A stretch of DNA of 64,000 nucleotides. Source: Aquiluna sp. (lineage in GTDB: Bacteria > Actinomycetota > Actinomycetes > Actinomycetales > Microbacteriaceae). The translations under genes were made by a program, and so were the position numbers. Location: assembly GCA_018402685.1 (NCBI GenBank), contig JAGYIJ010000002.1, positions 1 through 64,000 of the forward strand, written 5' to 3'. The notes below the pieces were generated by a model. It did not search any database. It saw only the letters and a list, made by a program, of their open reading frames with translations, and was not told the DNA's origin. Below, piece by piece: positions 1-9,392 of this stretch (the stretch's first letter is position 1; each line of letters starts with the position of its first letter).

Positions 1-102
1 CTTAGGTCGAGAGGGCCGCAGCTAGATTACTGCGTTGATAGGCGGGATGTGGAAGTGTCGAAAGACATGGAGCTGACCCGTACTAATAGCCCGATAACTT
101 GA
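1..102 (+). rRNA. rrl: 23S ribosomal RNA, 3' end (partial)
   Basis: The opening bases carry the conserved end of bacterial 23S rRNA, with GCGTTGATAGGC, GGATGTGGAAG and GAGCTGACCCGTACTAATAG in the expected order. The 5' part lies outside the window. The exact 3' end is estimated from where 23S similarity fades, near CCCGATAACTTG. Confidence 0.93.
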
Positions 103-137
103 TACAACTTCAAAATTTGTGCTTGCGTCCACTGTGT

Positions 138-162
138 GGTTCTCGAGGTATGGTCGAGAACC
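138..162 (+). other. Hairpin in the 23S-5S spacer
   Basis: A perfect 9-bp inverted repeat, GGTTCTCGA and TCGAGAACC with a 7-nt loop, lies between 23S and 5S rRNA. It is probably a structured processing element of the rRNA precursor. There is no T-run, so it is not a terminator. The rest of the spacer (about 103-200) holds no gene that I can see. Confidence 0.55.
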
Positions 163-200
163 GAAGATTTATATTGCTTCGATTCACATAACTCAATAGT

Positions 201-319
201 GTTTCGGCGGCCATAGCGAGAGGGAAACGCCCGGTCTCATTCCGAACCCGGAAGCTAAGACTCTCAGCGCCGATGGTACTGCAAGGGGGACCTTGTGGGA
301 GAGTAGGACACCGCCGGAC
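201..319 (+). rRNA. rrf: 5S ribosomal RNA
   Basis: The roughly 119-nt sequence starts GTTTCGGCGGCCATAGCG and contains the 5S signatures CCCGGTCTCATTCCGAACC, GAAGCTAAG and GATGGTACTGC. It closes with GGACACCGCCGG, which pairs with the 5' end. Order and spacing after 23S are normal for an rrn operon. The ends are accurate to a few bases. Confidence 0.95.
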
Positions 320-332
320 TTACTTTAGAAAT

Positions 333-360
333 GGCCACTCCTTATGGGGTGGCCTTTTCT
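333..360 (+). terminator. Rho-independent terminator of the rRNA operon
   Basis: GGCCACTCC and GGGGTGGCC form a 9-bp stem with one G-T wobble and a TTAT loop, followed directly by TTTTCT. It sits just after 5S rRNA. Confidence 0.9.
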
Positions 361-390
361 ATTTAAGCTTGATTCTCGTTAGGAGACATC

Positions 391-1404
391 TTGGATTCAA
401 GATCGAGAAAACCTAAGCCCGAGGGGCCGATTGGTAGAGGTCAGCGCACCGAAACCGAACGCCCCGATTGGCAAAAGCGGGTTCAGCGAGACAAGCCCCA
501 GGAGAAATCCCCACTGGTTCCATCGGAGATCACTCCGGAGGACCTAGACATGAGCGTTCGCGTCCAACTAAAAACCCTGACAGCTGAGAATGCAGAGATG
601 GTTGCCAGACACCTGGCAATGGTCGGTCTACTAATTGACGATGATCCAGGGCTCGCACACAAGCACGCCCTGGCAGCGTCCCGCAGAGCGGGCCGGCTAG
701 CAATCGTCCACGAAACACTTGGCCTCACGGCCTATGCCTCGGGTGATTTTGCGCTTGCCATACGCGAGCTCCAAACCCACCGCAGGCTCTCCGGGTCTAA
801 CGACCAGCTTCCGATTTTGGTTGATGCTGAGCGCGGCATGGGCAGGCCAAAAAAGGCCCTCGAGATAGTCTCGGGCATTGACCGCAGCAAGCTGCCGGTC
901 GGAGTCCGCATCAATCTTGCGATTGCGCTATCCGGGGCAAGGCTCGATTTAGGTGAAGCGCAGCTGGCTCTCGAGGAGCTTGAGATTGCTGAGCTTTCTC
1001 CCAAGAGCGTTTTCCCACAATCACCACTTTTGTTCTCCTCATACGCCGAGGTTCTTAGAGAGCTTGGTCGCGATGGCGACGACTGGGACAAGCTGGCAGA
1101 GCGCGCTAGCAAGGCACTCGCCAATGTCGATGGCGAACTGTTCGAGCTAATCGAAGAGATCAAGATCCCAACCAGCGAAGAGTTTGATCGAACCGCAAAG
1201 AAGCCGTTCGAGAAAAAGCCATTCGACAAAAAGCCCTATGACCGCTCTTCAAGCGATAAAAAGCCTTTTGAGAAAAGACCTTTTGACAAGGACCGCAAGC
1301 CGAGAAGTTCCGATGGCAAGTTTGGCTCCGGTTCAAAGGGCAGGGATTTTGGCAAGGGCAGGGATTCTGGCTCTGGTCGGAGCAGGGGAAATGCTTCTCG
1401 ATAA
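391..1404 (+). CDS. TPR-like protein with a basic KPF(E/D)K-repeat tail
   Basis: This 337-aa protein has no function I recognise. Roughly residues 50-240 are alanine- and leucine-rich paired helices resembling tetratricopeptide repeats. The last 80 or so residues are low complexity: repeated KKPFEK, KKPFDK and KRPFDK units, then a Gly/Ser/Arg/Lys-rich end (KGRDFGKGRDSGSGRSRG). Such basic tails often bind nucleic acid, but that is inference. The TTG start is chosen because AGGAG lies 5 bases before it. The gene follows the rRNA terminator and overlaps the start of the HAD phosphatase gene by 14 bases, so the two are probably co-transcribed. A homologous TPR-like gene is, to my knowledge, common beside the HAD-tlyA-nadK-recN block in Microbacteriaceae. 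Confidence 0.75.
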   Translation: MDSRSRKPKPEGPIGRGQRTETERPDWQKRVQRDKPQEKSPLVPSEITPEDLDMSVRVQLKTLTAENAEMVARHLAMVGLLIDDDPGLAHKHALAASRRAGRLAIVHETLGLTAYASGDFALAIRELQTHRRLSGSNDQLPILVDAERGMGRPKKALEIVSGIDRSKLPVGVRINLAIALSGARLDLGEAQLALEELEIAELSPKSVFPQSPLLFSSYAEVLRELGRDGDDWDKLAERASKALANVDGELFELIEEIKIPTSEEFDRTAKKPFEKKPFDKKPYDRSSSDKKPFEKRPFDKDRKPRSSDGKFGSGSKGRDFGKGRDSGSGRSRGNASR

Positions 1405-2374
1405 CTATGACTCTCTGCTTTTGGACCTCGATGGCGTTGTCTATCGAGGAGGCGAGGCTGTTAGTCACGCTGTTGAGGCAATCAATAAAGCTGCCGAGAT
1501 TCTTAGAGATCGGCTATGTCACAAACAACTCTTCTCGAACACCAAAGGCCATTGCCGAACAGCTCAACGGTTATGGATTAGCGGTCAGCGAGGAGCAGAT
1601 AGTTGGCTCCGCGAGAGCTGGGGCAAAACTATTGCGAGAGCGGATTGCTGCTGGGGCAAAGGTTTTGGTTGTTGGTGGTGAGGGGCTCAAAGCAGAGTGC
1701 CGAGCTGTCGGGTTTGAGATCGTGTCCTCCAGTGCAGATAATCCGGCTGCAGTGATCCAGGGTTTTAGCCCGGATGTTTCTTGGAAGGATCTGGCTCAGG
1801 CCTCCTTTGCGGTTCAAAACGGAGCTATCTGGATTGCGACCAATCAGGACTGGACCATTCCACTTGAGGCTGGCATCGCCCCCGGCAATGGCACTCTGGT
1901 CGGTGCTGTTCATACCGCAGTTGGAATACTCCCGGATTTCGCAGGCAAGCCATTCCGACCAATTTTTGACCAGGCTCTTGAGCAACTTGGCGTTTCTAAA
2001 CCGCTGATGATTGGCGACCGGATTGACACCGATATTCGGGGAGCAAAGCAAGCCGGGATGGATTCCGCTGCGGTGCTGACTGGAATCGCTACCAAAAAGA
2101 GCTAATCGGAGCTAAGCCTGAGGATCGCCCAACTTTCATTTTTGACGACATGCGCGGGCTTTTTGAGGACTACCCCAAGATCAAACAAACCCGTCGCGGG
2201 GTTAAGTGCGGCAAGTCGCAGGTGGAGAAGCTCGGCAACAAGATTGTTTTGGTTTCTGGTGACCCGGACTCTATTGACACTCTGCGCGCTGCCACGCAGC
2301 TAATCTGGAACTGTGGCACGCCAATCTACGGTCTAGATGTCGAGCCAATTTTGTACCAGGGAAGTGAGCGCTGA
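1391..2374 (+). CDS. HAD-IIA family sugar phosphatase, interrupted by two frame breaks
   Basis: A HAD superfamily class IIA hydrolase (NagD-like, phosphatase of sugar or glycerol phosphates) of about 327 aa, read in three pieces. The first starts at ATG 1391 and carries the nucleophile motif LLLDLDGVVYRG. One extra base near 1505 moves the frame to GYVTNNSSRTP (motif II). The middle piece holds the GDRIDTDIRGA motif. A missing A in the five-A run at 2094-2098 then moves the frame to KELIGAKPED and on to the end at 2374. The C-terminal part (DMRGLFEDYP, LIWNCGTPIYGL) matches actinobacterial members. The two shifts cancel and all catalytic motifs survive, so I treat the breaks as probable sequence errors. 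The next gene starts inside the stop codon. Confidence 0.8.
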
Positions 2375-2481
2375 TGAGGGATCTGGACGCAGAGCTAAAG
2401 CGGATTGAGGCGCTGGAGATCGAAGAGCAAATCAGCGAGTTGGCAAAGCTCATCGAAGAGCTTGAAAACAGTTTGAAGTGA
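2374..2481 (+). CDS. 35-aa coiled-coil microprotein
   Basis: This small ORF is below the track cutoff. ATG overlaps the HAD stop (TGATG), and its own stop overlaps the GTG start of tlyA (GTGA), so it is translationally coupled on both sides. The product is almost entirely charged helix, with heptad-like spacing of Leu and Ile (LKRIEALEIEEQISELAKL), which suggests a dimeric coiled coil. Function is unknown. The frame is supported by the precise double overlap and by the absence of any other coding frame here. Confidence 0.7.
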   Translation: MRDLDAELKRIEALEIEEQISELAKLIEELENSLK

Positions 2482-3275
2482 GCGAGCGACTCGACGTCGA
2501 GCTGGTAATCCGAGATCTGGCCCGCTCCCGCTCTCACGCAGCAACCCTGATTGGTGATGGCAGGGTTAGCGTCAATGGCAAACCCGCCACCAAGCCAGCA
2601 CAAAAGATCCAGCCGCAGGACAGCGTTGAACTATCCGAGGGCGTGGACTTTGTCTCAAGGGCTGGCCACAAACTAGCCTTCGCAATTGATGAATTTGCAA
2701 TCAAGGTTTCCGGGCAATGTATTGATGCCGGCGCCTCCACCGGGGGCTTCACCCAGGTCTTGCTGGAGCGCGGTGCTCAGCAAGTGCTGGCCATCGATGT
2801 TGGCCACGGTCAATTGGTTCCGGAAATCGCAACCGATGCCAGGGTCCGCAATTTAGAGGGCATCAACCTGCGCGATCTCGATCGAGCCCAGCTCTTGGAG
2901 ATTGCCGAGGTTGAAATAAACCCCAGTCTTGTTGTCGCGGATCTCAGCTTTATCAGCCTGACCCTGGTTGCCAAAAACCTCGCTGAGCTCGGTAGAGATG
3001 CGCCTCAGATTTGGCTGATAAAGCCTCAGTTTGAGGTCGGCAAGCACTCCCTGAGTGCTTCCGGAGTGGTGTCGGCATGGACCGAGCGCGAGCGAAGCAT
3101 CTTGCAGGTTCTAGATTCGGCAAAAGAGGTTGGGCTTGGGGTCCAAGGGCTTATCGAATCGCCGATTAGAGGCACCAATGGCAATCGTGAATACCTTGCT
3201 CATCTCTTACCTGGGCGCACGCACGACTTCGAGCTGCTTGAGACAATTCCGGCAATCTGCAAATCGGGGGAGTGA
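2478..3275 (+). CDS. tlyA: TlyA family rRNA (cytidine-2'-O)-methyltransferase
   Basis: The family 2'-O-methylates cytidines in 16S and 23S rRNA at the subunit interface and underlies capreomycin sensitivity in mycobacteria. Residues 1-60 form an S4 RNA-binding domain. SRAGHKL (about 60-66) leads into an FtsJ-type Rossmann methyltransferase with the SAM loop DAGASTGGF (83-91) and DVGHGQL. IKPQFEVGK and the RGTNGNREYL end are also family features. At 265 aa the length is normal. The GTG start overlaps the microprotein stop. RNA-modifying activity next to an rRNA operon is fitting but not diagnostic. Confidence 0.93.
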   Translation: MSERLDVELVIRDLARSRSHAATLIGDGRVSVNGKPATKPAQKIQPQDSVELSEGVDFVSRAGHKLAFAIDEFAIKVSGQCIDAGASTGGFTQVLLERGAQQVLAIDVGHGQLVPEIATDARVRNLEGINLRDLDRAQLLEIAEVEINPSLVVADLSFISLTLVAKNLAELGRDAPQIWLIKPQFEVGKHSLSASGVVSAWTERERSILQVLDSAKEVGLGVQGLIESPIRGTNGNREYLAHLLPGRTHDFELLETIPAICKSGE

Positions 3276-3363
3276 TTGGTGATGATTTCTGGTTTTGCTT
3301 GTGGAAACTCAAAACGCATCAACACGGCTTAGTTACTAGTCTGTAAGAGTCGAAAGGTCGCAA

Positions 3364-4263
3364 ATGTCCAGGTTTGTTTTGGTGGTGTCTAACGCCTCCG
3401 ATAAAGCCAATGCGCTTGCGGCCTTGGATGTCTGCCAGGATCTTGAAAAACGCGGATTCCACTGGCTTTTGGATGAAGAGGACTTTGGTCGTCTTGCCAA
3501 CCTTTCGGGCACAGACATTAGCGATCCGCATCTTTTTTCCGCTCAGGAGATCGAGGTAGTTCTCGTTCTTGGAGGTGATGGCTCCATCCTTCGCGGAGCG
3601 GAGCTGGTTCGCTCGCAGGTTGCCCCGATTTTGGGCATCAACCTGGGTCACGTTGGCTTTATGGCAGAGGCCGAGCGCGAAGAGCTGCCAACGGTGCTTG
3701 AACGGCTAGAGAAGCGTGATTACCAGGTCGGCTTCCGCGTCGCACTCGAGGTCGAGGTTTTTCAAGAGGGCGAATTGGTTTTCTCCAGCTGGGCAGTGAA
3801 CGAGGTCACAGTCGAAAAGAGTGCTCGCCAAAGAGTGCTCGAGGTGGTTTTGGAGGTGGATGGCCGTCCGGTTTCTTCATTTGGCTGCGATGGCGTACTT
3901 GTCAGCACGCCGACCGGTTCAACCGCCTACGCATTCAGCGCGGGCGGTCCGGTCATCTGGCCTAATGTGGAGGCGCTTTTGGTTGTGCCGCTGAGCGCGC
4001 ACGCTCTTTTTGCAAGACCGCTGGTGCTCGGGCCTAAGTCGCGGATGGCCATTGAAGTACTCAAGCGCTCACCGGGTGCCGGTGTTATTTGGTGTGATGG
4101 CCGCAGAGCCTTTGATCTTGGACCCGGTGCCCGAGTGGAGGTAAACCAGAGTGCAAGGCCGGTGCCGATGGTGATGTTTGAAGAGCACCCTTTCACCGAC
4201 CGTCTGGTTCGCAAATTTGCCCTTCCAGTGACGGGCTGGCGTGGTCCGGAGGAACAGGGTTGA
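3364..4263 (+). CDS. nadK: NAD kinase
   Basis: ATP-dependent phosphorylation of NAD to NADP in the cytosol. The GGDGS motif is at residues 70-74 within VLGGDGSILRGAE. The second signature, STPTGSTAYAFSAGGP, lies around 181-196. The length of 299 aa fits the family. The 88 bases before the ATG are the largest gap in this operon and may hold a promoter, though I see no convincing -35/-10 pair. The stop overlaps the TTG start of recN. Confidence 0.95.
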   Translation: MSRFVLVVSNASDKANALAALDVCQDLEKRGFHWLLDEEDFGRLANLSGTDISDPHLFSAQEIEVVLVLGGDGSILRGAELVRSQVAPILGINLGHVGFMAEAEREELPTVLERLEKRDYQVGFRVALEVEVFQEGELVFSSWAVNEVTVEKSARQRVLEVVLEVDGRPVSSFGCDGVLVSTPTGSTAYAFSAGGPVIWPNVEALLVVPLSAHALFARPLVLGPKSRMAIEVLKRSPGAGVIWCDGRRAFDLGPGARVEVNQSARPVPMVMFEEHPFTDRLVRKFALPVTGWRGPEEQG

Positions 4264-5921
4264 TTTCCGCTCTGACTATTCGCAACATCGGAGTAATCAG
4301 CTCCGCGGAGCTCCAGCTTGGCCCCGGCTTCACCGCACTAACTGGTGAAACTGGCGCAGGAAAGACCATGGTGCTAACAGCCCTTGGTCTGTTGATGGGG
4401 GAGCGGGCCGATGCGGGCAGAGTTCGGACCGGAGAGAAACAACTCTTTGTTGAGGGTCGACTCGATGTCAATGACCCCGCGCTCTTGGAGAAGCTAGCCG
4501 AACTAGGCGCAGAGGTCGAAGCCGAAGAGCTAATCGTGAATCGTTCGGTGAGCTCCGAGGGCAGATCGCGAGCTGCGCTCGGGGGAGCAAGTGTTCCGGT
4601 TTCGCAGTTGGAAGAGATATTTGAACAATTGGTTGCCGTCCATGGTCAAAGCGAACAGCTCAGGCTGCGCTCTAATACCGCTCAGCGCGAGGCCCTCGAT
4701 GGATTCTCCTCCGAGATAGCGAAAGCGCTTGCCAGCTACCAGCAGGTCTACAAACAGTACAAAGAGCTTCAAGCCCGCCTCGAGCGGATGCAATCCGCCT
4801 CCGAGGCTGATCGATTCAAGGTGGAGCGGATTCGAGACCGCCTCTCCCAGATTGAAAAGGTCTCTCCCAACGTTGGTGAAATCGAGGAGCTCACCGAGCA
4901 GATTGAGCGATTGTCCAATGTGGAGTCGCTGCGGGAAGCAAGCGTGAAGGCCCGCGAGGCCTTGAGCTCGGAAGACCAACTTGCCGCAGGTGAAATGATC
5001 GGTATTGCCAGAAAGGCCTTGGAGAGTCAAAGCGATCCGATACTGGTTGACCTTTATCAGCGGCTTGGTGAAATTGGGTCTTTGGTTTCAGAGGTCAATG
5101 TTGACCTCTCTTCCTACCTGTCCGCCCTTGAGGCCGATCCCGAGCGGCTCAACAGCTTGCTCTCACGCAAGGCCGAGCTGGTCTCGCTAGAGCGATCACT
5201 TGGGGCAAGCATTGATGAGCTGCTTGAATCCATCCCGCAGCTAAACGCAGAGCTATTAGACCTCGATAGTTCGGACGAGCAAATCGAGCGACTCGAGATG
5301 CAGCTTGAGGCCACCCTGTCTCAGGCCGCATTCGCAGCCAAAGAGCTAACCGCTGCTAGAAGAAGCGCTGCTGCTCAAGTGTCTGAAGCAGTGAGCAGTG
5401 AGCTGACGCAATTAGCGATGTCAGGGTCCAGATTTGAGATCAGGATCACCGAACTTCCCGATTTGGAACTCAGCGGCAACGACAAGGTGGAGTTTTTACT
5501 TGCCTCTCACCCAGGAGCAGAACCCAGACCGCTGGCTAAGGGTGCCTCTGGTGGTGAGCTGAGCCGCATCATGCTCGCATTAGAGCTGGTTTTAGCAAGT
5601 GAAAAAAGTGTTCCCACCATGGTCTTTGACGAGGTCGATGCAGGCGTTGGCGGTCAAGCAGCTCTTGAGCTTGCAAAGCGCCTCAAGAAACTCTCCGAGA
5701 GCACCCAGGTGATTGTTGTTACCCACCTCGCTCAGGTTGCAGCTTTGGCAGATCACCAGATTAGGGTTTCTAAAGATCTCTCCGGTGATATCACGTTGAC
5801 CTCGGTGGCTGAGCTAAGCGATAGTGAGCGCGAAGTTGAGATTGCTCGCATGCTCTCGGGTAACCCGGATTCTGAGTCCGCGATTAGCCACGCAAAAGAA
5901 TTGTTGGATTCCAGCAAATAA
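4260..5921 (+). CDS. recN: DNA repair protein RecN
   Basis: An SMC-like ATPase for recombinational repair of double-strand breaks. Walker A is GETGAGKT (29-36). A coiled-coil middle is rich in Glu, Leu, Arg and Ala. The C-terminal ABC signature is KGASGGELSRIMLAL, followed by Walker B VFDEVDAGVGG and the VVTHLAQVAA switch. At 553 aa the length is typical. The TTG start overlaps the nadK stop (TTGA), and nadK-recN adjacency is common in Actinobacteria. Confidence 0.95.
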   Translation: MISALTIRNIGVISSAELQLGPGFTALTGETGAGKTMVLTALGLLMGERADAGRVRTGEKQLFVEGRLDVNDPALLEKLAELGAEVEAEELIVNRSVSSEGRSRAALGGASVPVSQLEEIFEQLVAVHGQSEQLRLRSNTAQREALDGFSSEIAKALASYQQVYKQYKELQARLERMQSASEADRFKVERIRDRLSQIEKVSPNVGEIEELTEQIERLSNVESLREASVKAREALSSEDQLAAGEMIGIARKALESQSDPILVDLYQRLGEIGSLVSEVNVDLSSYLSALEADPERLNSLLSRKAELVSLERSLGASIDELLESIPQLNAELLDLDSSDEQIERLEMQLEATLSQAAFAAKELTAARRSAAAQVSEAVSSELTQLAMSGSRFEIRITELPDLELSGNDKVEFLLASHPGAEPRPLAKGASGGELSRIMLALELVLASEKSVPTMVFDEVDAGVGGQAALELAKRLKKLSESTQVIVVTHLAQVAALADHQIRVSKDLSGDITLTSVAELSDSEREVEIARMLSGNPDSESAISHAKELLDSSK

Positions 5922-5973
5922 TCTGTCGTGTTGAGTTCTATTGAGAGCCCGCACGCTGATAGATTGGCATTCC

Positions 5974-7639
5974 ATGGCTGATGGCACAAAACTTCCAAGA
6001 CATATCTTTGTCACCGGAGGAGTCGCCTCCTCTTTAGGCAAGGGGCTAACAGCCGCCTCCCTGGGAAATCTGCTTCGAGCTCGCGGTCTTTTAGTCGTCA
6101 TGCAAAAGCTCGACCCCTATTTGAACGTTGACCCCGGGACCATGAACCCCTTCCAGCACGGCGAGGTTTTTGTTACCGATGATGGTGCTGAGACCGATCT
6201 CGATATTGGTCACTACGAACGCTTTTTAGATATCAACCTCAACGCAGCTGCCAATGTCACCACCGGTCAGGCTTATTCGACTGTTATCGCCAAAGAGCGC
6301 AAAGGCGAGTACCTCGGCGACACCGTTCAGGTGATCCCGCATATCACCGATGAGCTAAAGCGCAGAATGCGCTTGCAGGCAACTCAGGACCCAATCCCTG
6401 ATGTGATCATCACCGAGATTGGTGGCACCGTTGGCGACATCGAGTCGCAGCCCTTTATGGAAGCGGCCAGACAGGTTCGTCAAGATGTTGGCCGTGACAA
6501 CGTGTTTTTCGTGCACGTCACCCTGGTTCCATATCTGAAGCCATCTGGAGAGCTCAAGACCAAGCCAACCCAGCACTCGGTGGCGATGCTTAGGTCCCTT
6601 GGAATTCAGCCAGATGCAATTGTTTGTCGCTCGGATCGTGAGCTTCCAGATGCGATCAAGGACAAGATTGCGGCGATGTGTGATGTTGACCGCAGAGCGG
6701 TAGTCACCGCAGCCGACGCGATCTCCATCTATGACATCCCCCAGGTCTTGCACGAGGAGGGCTTGGATGGCTACATCATCAACGCCCTCAGGTTAGAAAC
6801 CAAAGAGGTTGACTGGAACGGCTGGAGCCCGGTTTTGGAAGCGGTGCACCAGCCCAAAGCACGAGGTAACCATCGGTTTGGTAGGAAAGTACATTGACCT
6901 TCCAGATGCCTACCTCTCGGTAACCGAGGCCCTGCGGGCCGGCGGTATTGCCGAGTCGACCAGGGTAAACATTGAGTGGATTAAATCCGATGAGTGCGAG
7001 AACCCCGAGGGCGCCAAGGCGCACCTTGCCGAACTAGACGCAATCTGCATCCCAGGCGGTTTTGGAATTAGGGGCATCGAGGGCAAGCTCGGAGCCTTGA
7101 AATTTGCTCGCGAGAACCAGATACCAACTCTTGGATTGTGTCTTGGGTTGCAGTGCATGGTCATCGAATACGCCAGGAACGTTACCGGCATCGAAGATGC
7201 CACCTCCAGTGAGTTTGATCCCGAGGGTAAAAACCCGGTGATTGCAACCATGGCGGAGCAGGTCGACAAGCTCGCAGCCAGCGACATGGGCGGAACCATG
7301 CGGCTAGGTCTGTATGAGGCAAAGCTTGAAAAGGGCTCGCTCGCTGCGGAAATTTACGGTTCCGAGAGCGCCTCAGAGCGCCACCGCCACCGCTATGAGG
7401 TGAACAATCACTACCGTGATCAGATCGGGCAGAGTGGTCTAGTTTTCTCGGGAACCTCACCAGATGGCCAGCTGGTTGAGTACGTAGAGCTACCAAAGAG
7501 CGTTCACCCCTACTACATCGGCACTCAGGCTCACCCAGAATTCCGCTCCCGTCCAACGAGATCAAACCCGATGTTCCACGGGCTAGTAAAAGCAGCACTT
7601 GAGCGCCAAAAACAGCAGAAGCTGTTTGACGAGAGCTAA
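5974..7639 (+). CDS. pyrG: CTP synthase, interrupted by one frame break
   Basis: UTP to CTP using ATP and glutamine; last step of de novo pyrimidine nucleotide synthesis. I take ATG 5974 rather than the TTG at 5941, since the protein then begins [16 protein letters not shown] just before the synthetase P-loop ([10 protein letters not shown]). The synthetase domain ends at EAVHQPK. The ORF then runs into HRFGRKVH-stop, while the frame one base over gives [20 protein letters not shown]. One extra A in AAA at 6856-6858 explains this. The glutaminase half is complete (GLCLGLQ nucleophile Cys, and the AHPEFRSRP region). Both halves being intact in an essential enzyme points to a sequence error. 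Confidence 0.92.
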
Positions 7640-7642
7640 GAA

Positions 7643-8539
7643 GTGTCCTCGCCGCTTGAGAGCTACCTGCGGCATCTCACACTAGAGCGCGGGCTCAGTA
7701 AGAACACCCTCGCCGCATATAGAAATGACCTGGACAAGTACTTTGAATTTCTAGAACGGCGCTCATCTGACCCGGTTGCGGCCAGCGCCAAGGACCTCGA
7801 GGAATTCTCGATTTCGGTTGCCAGTTCGCTGAGCGCATCCTCGAGGGCCAGGCTGATGGCTTCACTGCGCGGGTATCACAAGTTCTTAGTGATGGAGAAC
7901 CTGCGGGTTGACGACCCAACCAAGAGACTGCGCGCACCGAAGCTGGCACTGCGACTACCAAAGGCGCTTAGTCAACAGGAGGTAATGCAGCTAATTGAGG
8001 CCTCGGGGCCGGCTCCCGAGGATGAGAGCGCGGACTACCTGCGACTTAGAAACCGGGCAATCGTGGAGCTGATGTATTCAACCGGTGCCAGGGTCAGTGA
8101 AATCGTGAACCTCGATCTCGATGAGGTTGATGACTCGGGGCTAATGCGAGTTAGAGGCAAGGGCTCCAAAGAGCGGCTGGTGCCAGTTGGCTCCTATGCC
8201 AAGGCAGCCCTTGATGCCTACCTGGTTAGATCAAGACCGACACTGGCTGCTAGGGGTGCGGCCAGGGCACTGTTTTTGAACATGCGTGGGAACAGGCTCT
8301 CTCGGCAGTCGATCTGGGAGATCATTCAGAAGGCGGCAGCGGGGCTAGAGAAGGAAGTCTCACCGCACTCTTTGAGGCACTCATTTGCCACTCACCTACT
8401 GGAGGGCGGAGCCGATGTCAGGGTGGTGCAGGAGCTTTTGGGCCACGCCTCTGTGACAACCACTCAGATTTATACGATGGTCAGCGTTGACACCCTCAGG
8501 GAGGTCTATCTGGCTGCACACCCCAGAGCACAGCGGTAG
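7643..8539 (+). CDS. xerD: Tyrosine recombinase XerD
   Basis: Site-specific recombinase that resolves chromosome dimers at dif with its partner XerC. An N-terminal SAM-like core-binding domain ([17 protein letters not shown]) precedes the catalytic domain. Catalytic residues are visible as the Arg in STGARVSEI, the H-x-x-R of [12 protein letters not shown], the His of [11 protein letters not shown] and the nucleophile Tyr in IYTMVS. The length of 298 aa fits. Placement before parA-scpA-scpB argues for XerD rather than a phage integrase. The start is GTG, three bases after the pyrG stop. Confidence 0.92.
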   Translation: MSSPLESYLRHLTLERGLSKNTLAAYRNDLDKYFEFLERRSSDPVAASAKDLEEFSISVASSLSASSRARLMASLRGYHKFLVMENLRVDDPTKRLRAPKLALRLPKALSQQEVMQLIEASGPAPEDESADYLRLRNRAIVELMYSTGARVSEIVNLDLDEVDDSGLMRVRGKGSKERLVPVGSYAKAALDAYLVRSRPTLAARGAARALFLNMRGNRLSRQSIWEIIQKAAAGLEKEVSPHSLRHSFATHLLEGGADVRVVQELLGHASVTTTQIYTMVSVDTLREVYLAAHPRAQR

Positions 8540-8556
8540 GCTATGGGAACTAGAAA

Positions 8557-9392
8557 TTGGAGGTCTGGGTGAATCTCTCTTCAAAGACTTTCCCCGTTCC
8601 GGCAAAGCTCAAAGGGCATGGTCCGGCACGCATTATTGCAATGTGTAACCAAAAGGGTGGGGTTGGTAAAACAACCACGACCATCAACTTGGCAGCGGCG
8701 CTCGCAGACTATGGCCGCAAGGTGCTGGTAGTCGATTTTGACCCCCAGGGGGCACTGTCCGTAAACCTAGCTGCTGACTATCAAGATGCCCCAACGATTT
8801 ATGACCTGATGATGTCTACCGCGGTAGACCCAAAGAGCGCCATTCAACAAACCGAGATCGAAAACCTAGACATCATTCCTGCCAACATCGACCTCTCGGC
8901 TGCCGAGATGAACCTCGTTACCGAGATGGGTCGCGAGCGAGTACTCGATGGCATTTTGCACAAGGTCAAAGACGACTACGACATCATCTTTATTGACTGC
9001 CAGCCCTCTCTTGGGCTTTTGACCGTGAACGCCCTGACTGCAGCACATGGTGTTTTGATTCCAATGGCAACCGAGTTTTTGCACTGCGCGGTGTTGCACT
9101 TCTGATTCAAACCATCGACAAGGTCAAGGCCAGAACCAACCCGACTCTCGAGCTCGATGGTTTGATTCCAACCATGCACGACGGCAGGACCCTGCACGCC
9201 AAGGAGGTCCTGGAGCGTCTGCAGGAGGCATTCCCAGGCCAGGTGTTTGACACCGCAATCTCTCGCACGGTCAAGTTCCCAGACGCCACCGTTGCAAGAA
9301 AGCCCATCACGCAATTCGCACCCAGTTCCGACGCCGCCGAGGCCTATCGCAGGGTGGCAAGGGAGCTGGTGAAGCGTGGCAGTGCAGCTTGA
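8557..9392 (+). CDS. ParA-type ATPase of the scpA-scpB operon, one frame break
   Basis: A P-loop ATPase of the ParA/Soj family, with deviant Walker A CNQKGGVGKTTTTIN and Walker B FIDCQPSLGLLT. Members in this position are found beside scpAB in many Actinobacteria; no parB is present here, so a role in chromosome organisation is inference. The track ORF stops at ATEFLHCAVLHF. Adding one T to the five-T run at 9076-9080 restores ATEFFALRGVALLIQTIDKV and continues to the natural end LVKRGSAA at 9392. The start is uncertain: TTG 8557 or a later codon before ARIIAMCNQ. The 3' end overlaps scpA by 17 bases. Confidence 0.88.

Noticed and set aside
483-1468. Long antisense ORFs opposite the first gene and many other genes
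   Set aside because: They are shadow frames with Ser-, Arg- and Cys-rich composition, no family motifs and no ribosome-binding sites. Likewise for most minus-strand track entries.
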